Positions 7,968 to 17,116 are shown, counted from the stretch's first letter. The stretch is DNA of 64,000 nt from Mucilaginibacter myungsuensis (GCF_015222005.1 NZ_JADFFL010000002.1:310001-374000); one strand, 5' to 3'. Notes: a model not told the origin generated them from the letters alone. A program made the numbers and translations.

Positions 7968-8597
7968 ATGGACAAAGATAAGATAGATAAAAAGGACCAT
8001 ATCCTGGATGTAGCCGAGCGCGTGTTCTCGGATCATGGTTTCGACGGCGCTTCTACCCGCAAGATATCGGGCGAGGCCGGCGTGAACATGGCAATGCTAA
8101 ATTACTACTTCGGATCTAAAGAAGGATTGTTCCTTGCTGTGATCAACCGTAAGATCAGCGGGTTCAGGGATATCCTGATCAGTATCACCAACGAGAGCGA
8201 TACCACCCAATGGGAAAAGATCGCTAAATATATTGAGCTCTATAGCGAGAAAATAGTCTCTAACAATTGTTTCCAAAAATTACTGTATCAGGAAATGGGC
8301 ATGAACCGCCGGACTGGATTGGCTAATGAAGTGCGTAGTATATTGATGCAGAACGTTGGCGAATTGAAGAAGATAATGCGCGAGGGTATTGAAAAAGGCG
8401 AGTTTAAAGAGGATAGTGATCTGGAGATGGTGATAGCCACCTTGTATGGTACTAAAAACTACGTCGTCAACATGCCTTTAATGTCATCAGCTCTGTTCGG
8501 GTTTGATATACAAGATGATAAAATGTTGGAAGGGCAATTTAAGCCTCGCATGAAAACCTACATGAAAAACCTACTCAAGTCATACTTACTTAAATAA
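7968..8597 (+). CDS. TetR/AcrR family transcriptional regulator
   Basis: A 209-residue repressor. The N-terminal helix-turn-helix is classical: DHILDVAERVFSDHGFDGAS, then TRKISGEAGVNMAMLNYYFGSKEGL, where N-Y-Y-F-G-S-K is the family signature. The C-terminal ligand-binding region is about 150 residues. I chose ATG 7968 rather than the upstream in-frame start at 7938, because that one lies 5' of the -7 box and inside the operator palindrome. It is 20 bp ahead of the TolC-like gene, so it probably controls the efflux operon and itself. Confidence 0.93.
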   Translation: MDKDKIDKKDHILDVAERVFSDHGFDGASTRKISGEAGVNMAMLNYYFGSKEGLFLAVINRKISGFRDILISITNESDTTQWEKIAKYIELYSEKIVSNNCFQKLLYQEMGMNRRTGLANEVRSILMQNVGELKKIMREGIEKGEFKEDSDLEMVIATLYGTKNYVVNMPLMSSALFGFDIQDDKMLEGQFKPRMKTYMKNLLKSYLLK

Positions 8598-8617
8598 TAA
8601 GCAGCACACACAAATAT

Positions 8618-9976
8618 ATGAACACACCTAATAATTCATCAACCCAACGGTACCTGCCGGGTACAGCGGGCAAGGCTTTGGCTTTGGCGCTGGCACTCAC
8701 AGCTTCCGTTTTTGGCGCACGGGCGCAGGACCGGGCCATTACGCTGGATGAGGCCATTAAGTTGGGCCTGGAGACCAGCAAAACATTAAAACTATCGCAA
8801 ACTAAGATAGACCAGGCGGTATCGCAATTTGCCCAGGCTAAAGATAAGGCCCTGCCTACCGGTAATGTAAGCCTCGCTTATAACCGTGCACAGATCCCGG
8901 CTAATACGTTAGATCTTGGCGCTGGCGACCCTATCCGGTTGCCATCAGCAGCTAATGCTTTTTTAGGCATTGCTTCGGTTAACGAAACCATTTTTGCAGG
9001 CCGCAGATTGCGCTACGCGCAAGAGTCGACCGATCTGTTGGTCAAAGCCGCTAAGCTGGATGCAGATAAGGATAAGGAAGAGATAGCTTATAACGTCATC
9101 TCCGAATATTATAACCTGTATAAGGTAATGCAAAGCAAAAAGGTGGTCGACCAGAACCTGAAGACCATTGATGCGCAGATCAAACAATCGCAGCGCTTTT
9201 TTGAGCAAGGCTTAGTGACCAAGAACGATGTGTTACGTTTCCAATTGCAACGCGCTAATGTGGAGTTGAACGGCATCGACCTGGAGAACAACCGCAAAAT
9301 CGTTAACTACAATCTGGATATCCTGTTGGGTTTGCCTGAAGGTACCCAACTGAGCATTGCCCAGAACATGACCCCGGATAAAAATGTTGGCCCTATGTCT
9401 ACCTACTTAGATTCGGCATATACTAACCGTAAGGAGCTAAGGGTGATGGATATCCGCACACAGTCGGCAGAGACCAACATCAAGTCGATCAACGCAGAAA
9501 AGTCGCCGACCTTATCGGCAAGTCTTGGCGCATACTATGTAAATGCTTCGGCTAATCCATTGCCACGTAGCGGCCAGTTCATAACCCCCATAACCGCCGG
9601 CTTAACTGCTGCCTGGAACTTCGGGACGTTATGGACCACTAAAAATAAAGTGACCGAAGCAAGGATAGAGCGCGACCAGACCGTGATCAATAAAGGCATC
9701 GTTACCGACAACATCAAGAACGAGGTTAACCGCAACTATCAAACATATCAGACCGCTTTAAGCAAGATCAAATTGCTGCAAACGTCAATAGATCAGGCGG
9801 GCGAGAACAACAAGATCCTGGAGAATAAATACCAAAGCAACATCGCCTCAGCAACCGATCGCGCAGACGCGAACACCTTGCTTTACCAGGCCCAGATCAA
9901 CCTGGAATTAGCCAAAGCCGATGCAGGCCTGGCTTACTATACTTTACTAAAGTCGACCGGATCATTAACCAAATAA
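8618..9976 (+). CDS. TolC-family outer membrane efflux protein
   Basis: A 452-residue outer membrane factor with a signal peptide (about 1-36, ending GARAQ). Two copies of the long helical OEP pattern are visible: RAITLDEAIKLGLETSKTLK near the N-terminus, FAGRRLRYAQESTDLLVKAAKLDADKDKEEIAYNVISEYYNLYK in the first half, and the matching coiled-coil region VTDNIKNEVNRNYQTYQTALSKIKLL near the C-terminus. It would form the trimeric exit duct for the EmrA/EmrB-like pump encoded next. Confidence 0.93.
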   Translation: MNTPNNSSTQRYLPGTAGKALALALALTASVFGARAQDRAITLDEAIKLGLETSKTLKLSQTKIDQAVSQFAQAKDKALPTGNVSLAYNRAQIPANTLDLGAGDPIRLPSAANAFLGIASVNETIFAGRRLRYAQESTDLLVKAAKLDADKDKEEIAYNVISEYYNLYKVMQSKKVVDQNLKTIDAQIKQSQRFFEQGLVTKNDVLRFQLQRANVELNGIDLENNRKIVNYNLDILLGLPEGTQLSIAQNMTPDKNVGPMSTYLDSAYTNRKELRVMDIRTQSAETNIKSINAEKSPTLSASLGAYYVNASANPLPRSGQFITPITAGLTAAWNFGTLWTTKNKVTEARIERDQTVINKGIVTDNIKNEVNRNYQTYQTALSKIKLLQTSIDQAGENNKILENKYQSNIASATDRADANTLLYQAQINLELAKADAGLAYYTLLKSTGSLTK

Positions 9977-10005
9977 TTTTAACACACGCATAACATCAAA
10001 ATACA

Positions 10006-11064
10006 ATGGCAACAGAACAAAATACCGCAGCAGCACCTAAAAAGAAGAATAAGGTTGTTCCCATCATCCTTGCGCTGGTACTGATAGGCGGCTCGATATT
10101 CGGGATAAAAGAATATATCTATTACAGCAAACACGAGGATACTGACGACGCTCAGATAGATGCCGACATCAGTCCGGTAGTGGCCCGCGTTGGCGGATAT
10201 GTAGACAGTATCTATTTTGAGGATAACCAACTGGTAAAAAAAGGCCAGGTATTAGTTAAGATAGATGACCACGACTATAAAATAAAAGTAGAGCAGGCCC
10301 AAGCCGCTAAAGAAGGCGCCGGCAGCAGCACCGGTGTAAATGAGGCACAAGTGCTATCGCAAACCGCAAATTCATCAAGCGCTAAAGCGCAGGCTGTATC
10401 GGCACAGGCCCGTTTAGAGAAAGCCGAGAAAGATTACGCTCGTTACGCCAATCTGGTAAAAGATGGTAGCGTTACCCAACAGCAATTTGATCAGGCTAAA
10501 GCCGACCGTGATGTAGCCGTTGCTACTTACCGTGCCGCGCAAGATCAGTACAAAGCTTCGGTTGAGCAGATCGGTGCAACACGTAGCCAAATGAACGTGA
10601 TCAATACCGGTGTCACTCAAAAGCAAGTAGATATAGATTATGCTAACCTGCAATTAAGCTACACTACACTTAAAGCACCTGCCAATGGTATCACATCAAA
10701 AAAATCTATCCAGGTAGGTCAGTTAGTGCAAGCCGGGCAGACCTTATTTTCGGTAGTGAACGAGAACAGCATGTACGTGACCGCCAACTTTAAAGAGACG
10801 CAATTAGAGAAATTGAAGAACGGCCAAAAAGTGGATATAGAGGTTGATGCTTTCCCCGATACTAAGATAGAGGGTACGGTTTACAACTTTTCGCCTGCTA
10901 CCGGCGCCAAATTCTCTTTGCTGCCTCCGGATAATGCTACCGGTAACTTTGTGAAAGTAGTACAAAGGGTGCCTGTAAAAATTAAAATTAACGCTGATAA
11001 AGAGGTGATGGCAAAATTGCGCGCCGGCATGAGTGTTAATGTATCTGTACTAACTAAAGAATAA
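10006..11064 (+). CDS. HlyD/EmrA-type membrane fusion protein
   Basis: A 352-residue periplasmic adaptor with one N-terminal membrane anchor (VVPIILALVLIGGSIFGI, about 18-36). It has the signature TDDAQIDADISPVVARVGGYVDSIYFEDNQLVKKGQVLVKID (biotinyl-lipoyl half), a long coiled coil (about 85-210) and the second lipoyl half and beta-barrel (LKAPANGITSKKSIQVGQLVQAGQTLFSVV). The order TolC-like, EmrA-like, EmrB-like with gaps of 29 and 4 bp indicates one transcript. Substrate is unknown. Confidence 0.93.
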   Translation: MATEQNTAAAPKKKNKVVPIILALVLIGGSIFGIKEYIYYSKHEDTDDAQIDADISPVVARVGGYVDSIYFEDNQLVKKGQVLVKIDDHDYKIKVEQAQAAKEGAGSSTGVNEAQVLSQTANSSSAKAQAVSAQARLEKAEKDYARYANLVKDGSVTQQQFDQAKADRDVAVATYRAAQDQYKASVEQIGATRSQMNVINTGVTQKQVDIDYANLQLSYTTLKAPANGITSKKSIQVGQLVQAGQTLFSVVNENSMYVTANFKETQLEKLKNGQKVDIEVDAFPDTKIEGTVYNFSPATGAKFSLLPPDNATGNFVKVVQRVPVKIKINADKEVMAKLRAGMSVNVSVLTKE

Positions 11065-11068
11065 TACA

Positions 11069-12610
11069 ATGGCTGAAACAGGCTTTAAAAAGTGGATCAT
11101 CACCATTACGGTGATCGTGGCTTCGTTACTGGAGCTGATAGATACCACTATTGTGAACGTTGCCCTGCCCCACATGCAGGGTAACCTTGGGGCGACCCTT
11201 GAAGACGTGGCCTGGGTAGTGACCGGATATGCAGTTGCCAACGTAATTATATTACCGATGTCGGGCTGGTTAGGTGCCCGCTTTGGGCGGAAGAATTACT
11301 TCCTGACATCGATCATCGTGTTCACCATCGTGTCTTTTTTATGCGGTAACGCAGAGACGATGGACGAGCTGATCATCTTCCGTATCCTGCAAGGTTTAGC
11401 CGGTGGTGGTTTAATATCTACCGCGCAAGCTATCCTGATAGAGACCTGGCCGCGCGAACAGATCGGTACGGCTACGGCTCTATTCGGTCTGGGTGCGGTG
11501 GTAGGCCCGACGTTTGGGCCAACCATTGGTGGTTGGATCGTAGAACATTACGACTGGCCTTGGATATTTTATGTAAACATCCCGGTAGGTATCCTGGCTG
11601 CATTCTTTACCTACACGTACATTAATGAAACGCCCAAGGACACCAGTAAACCGGTGGATTGGTGGGGTATTATCTTGCTGGCGGTTGCCGTAGGCAGCTT
11701 ACAGACCGTGTTAGAGAAAGGTGAAAGCGAAGATTGGTTCGCTAAGACGTACATCATTGTACTGACCGTGACCGCGGTATTAGGGGTACTCCTCTTTATA
11801 TGGAGGGAAATGACCTACGACCACCCGATCGTGAATTTCGCCATCCTCCGGCACCGGAGTTTTACGGTGGGGATGTTTACATCCTTTGTATTAGGGTTTG
11901 GTTTGTATGGGTCTATGTTCGTGTTCCCGGTGTTCTGTCAGAATTTGTTAGGGTTTAACGCCCAGCAAACCGGCGAGCTATTGTTCCCCGGTGGTATATG
12001 CACCATTGTGATGATGCCTTTTATTGGTAAGATGCTGAACAAGGGTATCCCGGCGCAATTTATGGCGACAGTGGGCATGTTCTTATTCTTTGTGTTTGCC
12101 AATATGCTAAGCAAGTCGACACTGGCTACCGGCGAGAAAGACGTGTTAGTGCCCTTATTGATCCGTGGTGTTGGTATGGCTCTACTATTCGTTCCGTTGA
12201 CTACTTTAGCCATGGCCGACCTTAAAGGCCCGGAAATAGGCCAGGGGTCCGGTCTGAATAACATGATGCGCCAGTTAGGCGGCTCGTTCGGTATCGCGAT
12301 CTTAACTACTGTTATCCACAATCGCTCTGGCAAACACCGTAGTGATCTGCTGGTAAACGTTAACGAATACAACCCGATATTTACAGATAGACTTAACGGC
12401 CTGGTCCACGGTTTTATGAATACCGGTAAGTCATTGCACGATGCCACCGCGATGGCCTATAAAGCCATTGAAGGCATGGTGACCCGCCAAACCATGTTGC
12501 TGACCTACGATGATGCCTATTGGTTATCGGGCATGATCATGCTATGTTCTATACCGTTATTGTATCTGCAGCCATTTAAGAAATTAAAGGCGGTTGCGGA
12601 TGCGCATTAA
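11069..12610 (+). CDS. DHA2 family MFS drug transporter (EmrB-like)
   Basis: A 513-residue inner-membrane antiporter with 14 predicted helices. The DHA2 motif LLELIDTTIVNVALPHMQGNL is at about 20-40, the MFS motif A GWLGARFGRK follows TM2, and GLGAVVGPTFGPTIGGWI (motif C, antiporter) lies in TM5. It completes a tripartite pump with the two preceding genes and probably exports toxic organic compounds. A terminator lies about 100 bp downstream at 12705. Confidence 0.94.
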   Translation: MAETGFKKWIITITVIVASLLELIDTTIVNVALPHMQGNLGATLEDVAWVVTGYAVANVIILPMSGWLGARFGRKNYFLTSIIVFTIVSFLCGNAETMDELIIFRILQGLAGGGLISTAQAILIETWPREQIGTATALFGLGAVVGPTFGPTIGGWIVEHYDWPWIFYVNIPVGILAAFFTYTYINETPKDTSKPVDWWGIILLAVAVGSLQTVLEKGESEDWFAKTYIIVLTVTAVLGVLLFIWREMTYDHPIVNFAILRHRSFTVGMFTSFVLGFGLYGSMFVFPVFCQNLLGFNAQQTGELLFPGGICTIVMMPFIGKMLNKGIPAQFMATVGMFLFFVFANMLSKSTLATGEKDVLVPLLIRGVGMALLFVPLTTLAMADLKGPEIGQGSGLNNMMRQLGGSFGIAILTTVIHNRSGKHRSDLLVNVNEYNPIFTDRLNGLVHGFMNTGKSLHDATAMAYKAIEGMVTRQTMLLTYDDAYWLSGMIMLCSIPLLYLQPFKKLKAVADAH

Positions 12611-12611
12611 A

Positions 12612-12697
12612 GTTCAAGACCCCTCCCAACCCTCTCCGAAGGGGAGGACTGTAAAAGTCCTTAGAACCCTCCCCCTCGGGGAGGGCAGGGAGGGTTA
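12612..12697. repeat. CCCTCCC/GGGAGGG REP-like repeat
   Basis: Alternating CCCTCCC and GGGGAGG blocks (CCCCTCCCAACCCTCTCCGA, then GGGGAGGGCAGGGAGGG) form overlapping hairpins. Related to the elements at 44502-44630 and 47567-47694. Confidence 0.6.
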
Positions 12698-12704
12698 AAA
12701 AAAT

Positions 12705-12740
12705 AAAGCCGTTCTGCTATGAAACAGAACGGCTTTTTTC
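12705..12740 (+). terminator. rho-independent terminator of the efflux operon
   Basis: AAAGCCGTTCTG (12705-12716) pairs perfectly with 12725-12736 around an 8-nt loop and runs into six T. It is the first terminator after the MFS gene. Confidence 0.85.
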
Positions 12741-12841
12741 CCAAAAATCAACAATTAAGTTTACGCCTCTCGGCGTGTTTAATCATTTTACTAAACTAAA
12801 AAATTTTAATTAATATCTAAAATTTTTTTCAAATGCTCATT

Positions 12842-12860
12842 ATGAGTTTATTAAACTCAT
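12842..12860. promoter_or_regulatory. 19-bp perfect palindrome of unknown role
   Basis: ATGAGTTTA, a single T, TAAACTCAT. It stands alone in AT-rich DNA between two terminators, near no start codon. Confidence 0.4.
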
Positions 12861-12869
12861 TTTAGCTTA

Positions 12870-12908
12870 AAAAAGGGATAACAACAACTTAATGCGCTAT
12901 CCCTTTTT
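12870..12908. terminator. terminator 3' of ahpD
   Basis: AAAAAGGGATA (12870-12880) pairs with TATCCCTTTTT (12898-12908) around a 17-nt loop. It lies 27 bp past the ahpD stop and gives a T-run on both strands; A-rich flanks favour minus-strand use. Confidence 0.65.
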
Positions 12909-12934
12909 GTTGGTATTGTAAAGCACCTAAAACT

Positions 12935-13519
12935 TTAGTAAAGGATCTTTCCGGTAGCGGTCACTAAAGACGCGATGCGGACAGCGTCGAAAATACGCTC
13001 TTCTGTGGTCTGCAATTTGATCAATGAATCCTCGTGCGCGTTAACACACATTTCGCAACCATTAACAGCCGAAATAGCTAAACTCATCAATTCAAAAAAT
13101 TCTTTACCGGTCACCGGCTTCATCATCAGCTGCATGCGAATGCGGGCCGGGATCTGGGTGTACTTTTCTTTTTGCGTAAAGTGACGGAAACGATAGAACA
13201 CGTTGTTAGCGGCTAATAGCGATGCACAGCCCGCAGCCTCAGCTATTTCTGCAGCAGTTGCTTCGCTTTGCTCGGCGTAGGCGGTAAAGTATTTGGTCAG
13301 CACATCATTGTTATTGTTAATGGCGGTGCTTAGGGCCAGCAGGGCGCATTCTTTATTGCTCAGGTGCGCTGATGTCAGCACGCTGGTGAAGTTCAGTTTA
13401 AAGTCGCGTAAGTAGCGTGATTCGCCTTTCTCTAACAAGGTAAGGCTTTCGGTACGATAAGCGGTATCAACGCCAATGGCGGTCAATATTTCGGATATGA
13501 TCTCTGTAGATTCGTTCAT
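12935..13519 (-). CDS. ahpD: AhpD-like alkylhydroperoxidase / carboxymuconolactone decarboxylase family protein
   Basis: A 194-residue all-helical CMD-family protein. The redox motif is NGCEMCVNAHE with Cys155, Cys158 and His162, as in AhpD. Length and the internal repeat-like halves fit AhpD rather than single-domain CMD proteins. It follows the peroxiredoxin gene on the same strand, 167 bp downstream, with a repeat between them. In mycobacteria AhpD reduces AhpC using lipoylated proteins; the same partnership is inferred here, and lipoyl synthase is also encoded in this window. Confidence 0.88.
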   Translation of the reverse strand: MNESTEIISEILTAIGVDTAYRTESLTLLEKGESRYLRDFKLNFTSVLTSAHLSNKECALLALSTAINNNNDVLTKYFTAYAEQSEATAAEIAEAAGCASLLAANNVFYRFRHFTQKEKYTQIPARIRMQLMMKPVTGKEFFELMSLAISAVNGCEMCVNAHEDSLIKLQTTEERIFDAVRIASLVTATGKILY

Positions 13520-13540
13520 GATGTTTTTTGTTTAAGATGT

Positions 13541-13668
13541 AACCACAAAGGTCACAAAGAAAGAAGCACGAAGGACACAAAGCCCTTCTTAGGCAAATGC
13601 TTTTAAAGACAAAGGCCACATCGAATATTCTTTGTGACCTTTGTGAAACCTTAGTGTCCTTTGTGGTT
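13541..13668. repeat. CACAAAGG-type repeat between ahpC and ahpD
   Basis: The left side reads AACCACAAAGGTCACAAAGA and the right side TTCTTTGTGACCTTTGTG and GTCCTTTGTGGTT, giving an interrupted inverted repeat. Same family as 14374-14472 and 29021-29057. Confidence 0.65.
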
Positions 13669-13686
13669 AAAAAGACTAAAAGCTAA

Positions 13687-14232
13687 TTATACAGTTAAAG
13701 TTTCCTGACCTTTTTCCCAGTTGCAAGGACAAAGCTCGTCGGTTTGTAAGCCGTCCAGTACACGTAAAACTTCAGCAACGTTACGGCCAACGCTCAGGTC
13801 GTTAACACATACCCAACGAATAACGCCGGTAGGGTCGACAATGAAAGTAGCACGGTAAGCGATCTTTTCGGTAGGCTCTAAAATACCCAGGTCTTCGGCT
13901 AATGATTTAGAAGTATCAGCTAACATTGGGAATTTAAGATCACGCAGATCGTCGTGGTCTCTTCTCCAGGCAGCGTGTACAAATTCAGAGTCGGTAGAAG
14001 CACCGATCAAACGGGTCTCGCGGTCGCGGAATTCGCCAAAGTTCTTGTTGAACTCAGCGATCTCGGTAGGGCAAACAAAAGTAAAGTCTTTTGGCCACCA
14101 GAACATCACGGTCCAAACGTTATCGTCATTCACCAGGTAATCAGAGGTTAATGTTTCAAATTCTTTACCTTTTTCAAGGCTAACAACCGCTGTTTTAGAG
14201 AATGATGGGAATTTTTGTCCTACAGTTAACAT
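13687..14232 (-). CDS. ahpC: AhpC-type peroxiredoxin
   Basis: A 181-residue 2-Cys peroxiredoxin reducing H2O2 and organic peroxides. The peroxidatic Cys54 is in WWPKDFTFVCPTE. The C-terminus DELCPCNW has Cys168 and Cys170, the arrangement known from actinobacterial AhpC with three reactive cysteines, which pairs with AhpD instead of AhpF. Full length. The neighbouring AhpD-like gene supports this. A -7 box lies 38 bp upstream. Confidence 0.93.
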   Translation of the reverse strand: MLTVGQKFPSFSKTAVVSLEKGKEFETLTSDYLVNDDNVWTVMFWWPKDFTFVCPTEIAEFNKNFGEFRDRETRLIGASTDSEFVHAAWRRDHDDLRDLKFPMLADTSKSLAEDLGILEPTEKIAYRATFIVDPTGVIRWVCVNDLSVGRNVAEVLRVLDGLQTDELCPCNWEKGQETLTV

Positions 14233-14270
14233 AATTGTATGTTTTTTTAAGTTTTGTTAATTATTTGCTA

Positions 14271-14278
14271 CAAAAATA
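14271..14278 (-). promoter_or_regulatory. -7 box (TATTTTTG) of ahpC
   Basis: Exact TAnnTTTG on the minus strand, 38 bp before the ahpC ATG. No TTG at standard spacing was seen. Confidence 0.45.
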
Positions 14279-14373
14279 CGGTTTTTGATGCAAAGGCTTT
14301 TATCGAAAGAGTTGATGCGATATAGAAAAAATCGATGTGGTGTAACTGGTTGAGGGTCATTGATAAGAGAGTC

Positions 14374-14472
14374 AAGGTCACAAAGAAACGGAAACGCAAA
14401 GGGCACAAAGCTTTGCATCCCGAACACAACCTTTGTGTCCTTTGTGCAAACCTCCGCGCCCTTTGTGGTTAG
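14374..14472. repeat. CACAAAGG-type repeat between dapF and ahpC
   Basis: Left: AAGGTCACAAAGAAACG and GCAAAGGGCACAAAG. Right: CTTTGTGTCCTTTGTG and GCGCCCTTTGTGGTT. Interrupted inverted repeat of the same family as 13541-13668. Confidence 0.65.
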
Positions 14473-14488
14473 TTAAACACCAATGAGC

Positions 14489-15280
14489 TTAAAAGAGCAA
14501 CTCGATCTCCCCGCCAAAAACCAACTCGGCCGGGCCTTCTAAAAAGATGTTGGTGAATTTAGCGCCGTCGTAGTTAAAACGAATATTCATGTTGCCGCCC
14601 AATACACGGATAGGTGTGTTGATGGTACCCGTTTGTCCTTTATCTCGCGCCATGGCTAAAGCCACGGCGGTTACACCGGTACCGCAGGCATAGGTCTCGT
14701 CCTCTACACCACGTTCGAAAGTGCGGACGAAGTAGCCCTCGCCTTCCGGCTCCACAAAATTTACGTTGATGCCTTTGACTTTGTACGTTTCGTTATTGCG
14801 GATGGCGTAACCGTCGTTGTAAACATTTTTATCGGTAAGGCCTTTGGCAAATGTTACGTAGTGTGGTGATCCCGTGTTCAATACGTAAGCTTCTGCATCG
14901 CGGGTCACGGTATCTACATCTATCATTTGCAGGCTTACCCAATTGCCATCTGCTGAAATTTTGGCATGGTGCGGACCGTCCACCGCCAAAAAGTCGGTCT
15001 CGGTGTCAATGACACCCAGTTGCTTAGCGAATGCGACGATGCAACGACCACCATTGCCACACATGCTGCTCGGTTGGCCGTCGGCATTGTAATAGACCAT
15101 CTCAAAATCGTAGCCATCCTTACTCTGCAAGAACATGATACCATCGCCGCCGACACCGAAACGGCGGTCGCACAGGCGGGCTATCATAGCCGGATCGTGG
15201 TGGTTTATAGCTAAAAACCGGTTATCGATCATAATAAAATCGTTGCCGGCACCCTGATATTTATAAAAAGGAATTTTCAC
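14489..15280 (-). CDS. dapF: diaminopimelate epimerase
   Basis: A 263-residue PLP-independent racemase converting LL- to meso-diaminopimelate for lysine and peptidoglycan synthesis. The two catalytic cysteines are Cys74 in SSMCGNGGRC and Cys199 in TYACGTGVTA; YQGAGNDFIMIDNR at the N-terminus is the family start. The start codon is GTG. Full length for the family. It stands alone, followed by a CACAAAGG repeat. Confidence 0.95.
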   Translation of the reverse strand: MKIPFYKYQGAGNDFIMIDNRFLAINHHDPAMIARLCDRRFGVGGDGIMFLQSKDGYDFEMVYYNADGQPSSMCGNGGRCIVAFAKQLGVIDTETDFLAVDGPHHAKISADGNWVSLQMIDVDTVTRDAEAYVLNTGSPHYVTFAKGLTDKNVYNDGYAIRNNETYKVKGINVNFVEPEGEGYFVRTFERGVEDETYACGTGVTAVALAMARDKGQTGTINTPIRVLGGNMNIRFNYDGAKFTNIFLEGPAELVFGGEIELLF

Positions 15281-15396
15281 AGTCCAATATTAAGCATTTA
15301 TGTGTTTTTACGGTCTAACAAAAACCATGCTTTGGGTATTAATGACATAGCGCTGAGCATTTAACATTTTTTAACAAAATTGCCGTTAACATATTA

Positions 15397-15428
15397 TTGA
15401 CTAAATAGTCCTATTGGTACTAAATTTG
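15397..15428 (+). promoter_or_regulatory. promoter of the HtrA gene
   Basis: TTG at 15397-15399, a 21-bp spacer and TAAATTTG at 15421-15428 match the Bacteroidota vegetative pattern. It would give a leader of about 46 nt before ATG 15481. Confidence 0.6.
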
Positions 15429-15480
15429 AAATTAGAATTTAAACCTATTTAAACTCAAGTAAAAGCAAAGTGATAGAAAT

Positions 15481-17028
15481 ATGAAAAAGTTTGGTTTAAC
15501 CCTATTGACCGCCTGCGTCGGCGGAGCTATAGCCATAGGTGGCTATAAAGCTATCGAGAGCAAGTATAATGATGACCTTAGTTTTGAGGACAAACAACAA
15601 GTTTATTTTACCAATAACCCGGTATCCAAGAACATCACCGGATCTGCCGGGGATGTGGACTTTACGCAAGCCGCGGCATCAGTAACCCCGGCGGTGGTCT
15701 ATATCCGTACCACTTACCCAATGTCGCAAGGTGGCGGCGGTGGTGGTAGCGAGATGCTGGAGCAATTGTTCGGCGGGCGTATGCGCCGTCAGCCGCAGCA
15801 AGCCCGCCAGGCATCTGGTTCGGGTGTGATCATCTCTCCGGATGGCTACATCGTGACCAATAACCACGTGGTAGAGAAAGCCGAAAAAATACAGGTGACC
15901 ACAAACGATCACCGTGTAATGGAAGCCAAAGTTATAGGCCGTGACCCAAATACCGATCTGGCCCTGATCAAGGTAGAAGGCAGTAACTTGCCAATCGTTA
16001 AATTGGGCAACAGTGACGATGTGCGTGTTGGGGAGTGGGTTTTAGCCGTTGGTAACCCGTTCAACTTAACATCAACTGTTACGGCGGGAATCGTTAGCGC
16101 CAAAGGTCGTGGTATCGGTATCCTTAACCAGCAACAGGACGAGGAAGACTACAATCCTTTTCAGCCGTCGCGTAATACTCCTAAGCAGCCACAGGGCAAC
16201 ACCGCTATCGAATCGTTCATACAAACCGATGCGGCAATTAACCCGGGCAACAGCGGCGGAGCGTTAGTAAATACCAAAGGCGAATTGATCGGGATCAACT
16301 CGGCTATCGCATCGCACACCGGCTCTTACGAGGGTTATGGCTTTGCGGTACCGGTAAACCTGGCCAAAAAAGTATTGAACGATATTAAGCAATTCGGCAC
16401 AGTTAAACGCGGCTATTTAGGTATTGGTTACTATGACCTGAGCGACCGTGAACAAGCTCAAAAAGCGGGCATCACAGATAAATATATTGGCCTGTCTGTA
16501 GGTAACGTGGCTAAAGGCAGTGGTGCCGAAGCAGCAGGCATCCAATCGGGGGATATCCTGACCAAGATAGATGGTAACGTGATATCGGCCGCGTCTGACC
16601 TGACCGAGCACGTTGGCCGTATGCAGCCGGGTGATAAAGTGAAACTGACCGCTACCCGTAACGGTGTAGAAAAACAGTTCACTGTTACCCTGAAAGAGAA
16701 CGCCGGCGAGTTGACCGCTGCGGTTGGTGCCAATGCAGATCTGTTCAAAAAATTAGGGGCGACATTTAAACCGCTTACCCCGGCACAAAAGTCTCAATAT
16801 AAATTGCAGGCAGGCGTGATCGTTACCAATATTACCCCGGGTGGTATTTTGGATGATCTGGAAGTAGCTGAAGGCTCTGTGATCAGCGGTATTAACCGTA
16901 CCATGATCAACAGTGTTGAAGACATCGACCGTGGTTTGGAAGCTGCCCGCCGACGTGGTATGGTGGTGATATCGGGTATCGACCCTAACGGCCGTGCCTT
17001 CACCAATACCTTTGGGTTGTCGCGCTGA
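15481..17028 (+). CDS. Do-like periplasmic serine protease, HtrA/DegP type
   Basis: A 515-residue envelope quality-control protease. A single N-terminal hydrophobic segment (about 6-22) acts as anchor or signal. The trypsin-like domain has His129 (TNNHVVEKA), Asp159 (PNTDLALIKV) and Ser258 (NPGNSGGAL). A glycine-rich loop (83-90) and Q-rich stretches lie near the entry. Two PDZ domains follow: about 310-410 (GYLGIGYYDL...SGDILTKIDG) and about 425-510 (VTNITPGGILDDLEVAEGSVI). It has its own promoter and terminator, so it is probably monocistronic. Confidence 0.94.
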   Translation: MKKFGLTLLTACVGGAIAIGGYKAIESKYNDDLSFEDKQQVYFTNNPVSKNITGSAGDVDFTQAAASVTPAVVYIRTTYPMSQGGGGGGSEMLEQLFGGRMRRQPQQARQASGSGVIISPDGYIVTNNHVVEKAEKIQVTTNDHRVMEAKVIGRDPNTDLALIKVEGSNLPIVKLGNSDDVRVGEWVLAVGNPFNLTSTVTAGIVSAKGRGIGILNQQQDEEDYNPFQPSRNTPKQPQGNTAIESFIQTDAAINPGNSGGALVNTKGELIGINSAIASHTGSYEGYGFAVPVNLAKKVLNDIKQFGTVKRGYLGIGYYDLSDREQAQKAGITDKYIGLSVGNVAKGSGAEAAGIQSGDILTKIDGNVISAASDLTEHVGRMQPGDKVKLTATRNGVEKQFTVTLKENAGELTAAVGANADLFKKLGATFKPLTPAQKSQYKLQAGVIVTNITPGGILDDLEVAEGSVISGINRTMINSVEDIDRGLEAARRRGMVVISGIDPNGRAFTNTFGLSR

Positions 17029-17060
17029 TCAGGATAATTAATGTGTGATAGTTTTTCCAA

Positions 17061-17096
17061 AAGCCCCGTTGGTGCAAACCGACGGGGCTTTGTTGT
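17061..17096 (+). terminator. terminator of the HtrA gene
   Basis: AAGCCCCGTTGG (17061-17072) pairs with 17079-17090, with one U-G pair only when read on the plus strand, which supports plus orientation. A T-rich tail follows. Confidence 0.75.
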
Positions 17097-17116
17097 TGAT
17101 AGACTAAAGTCAAACA

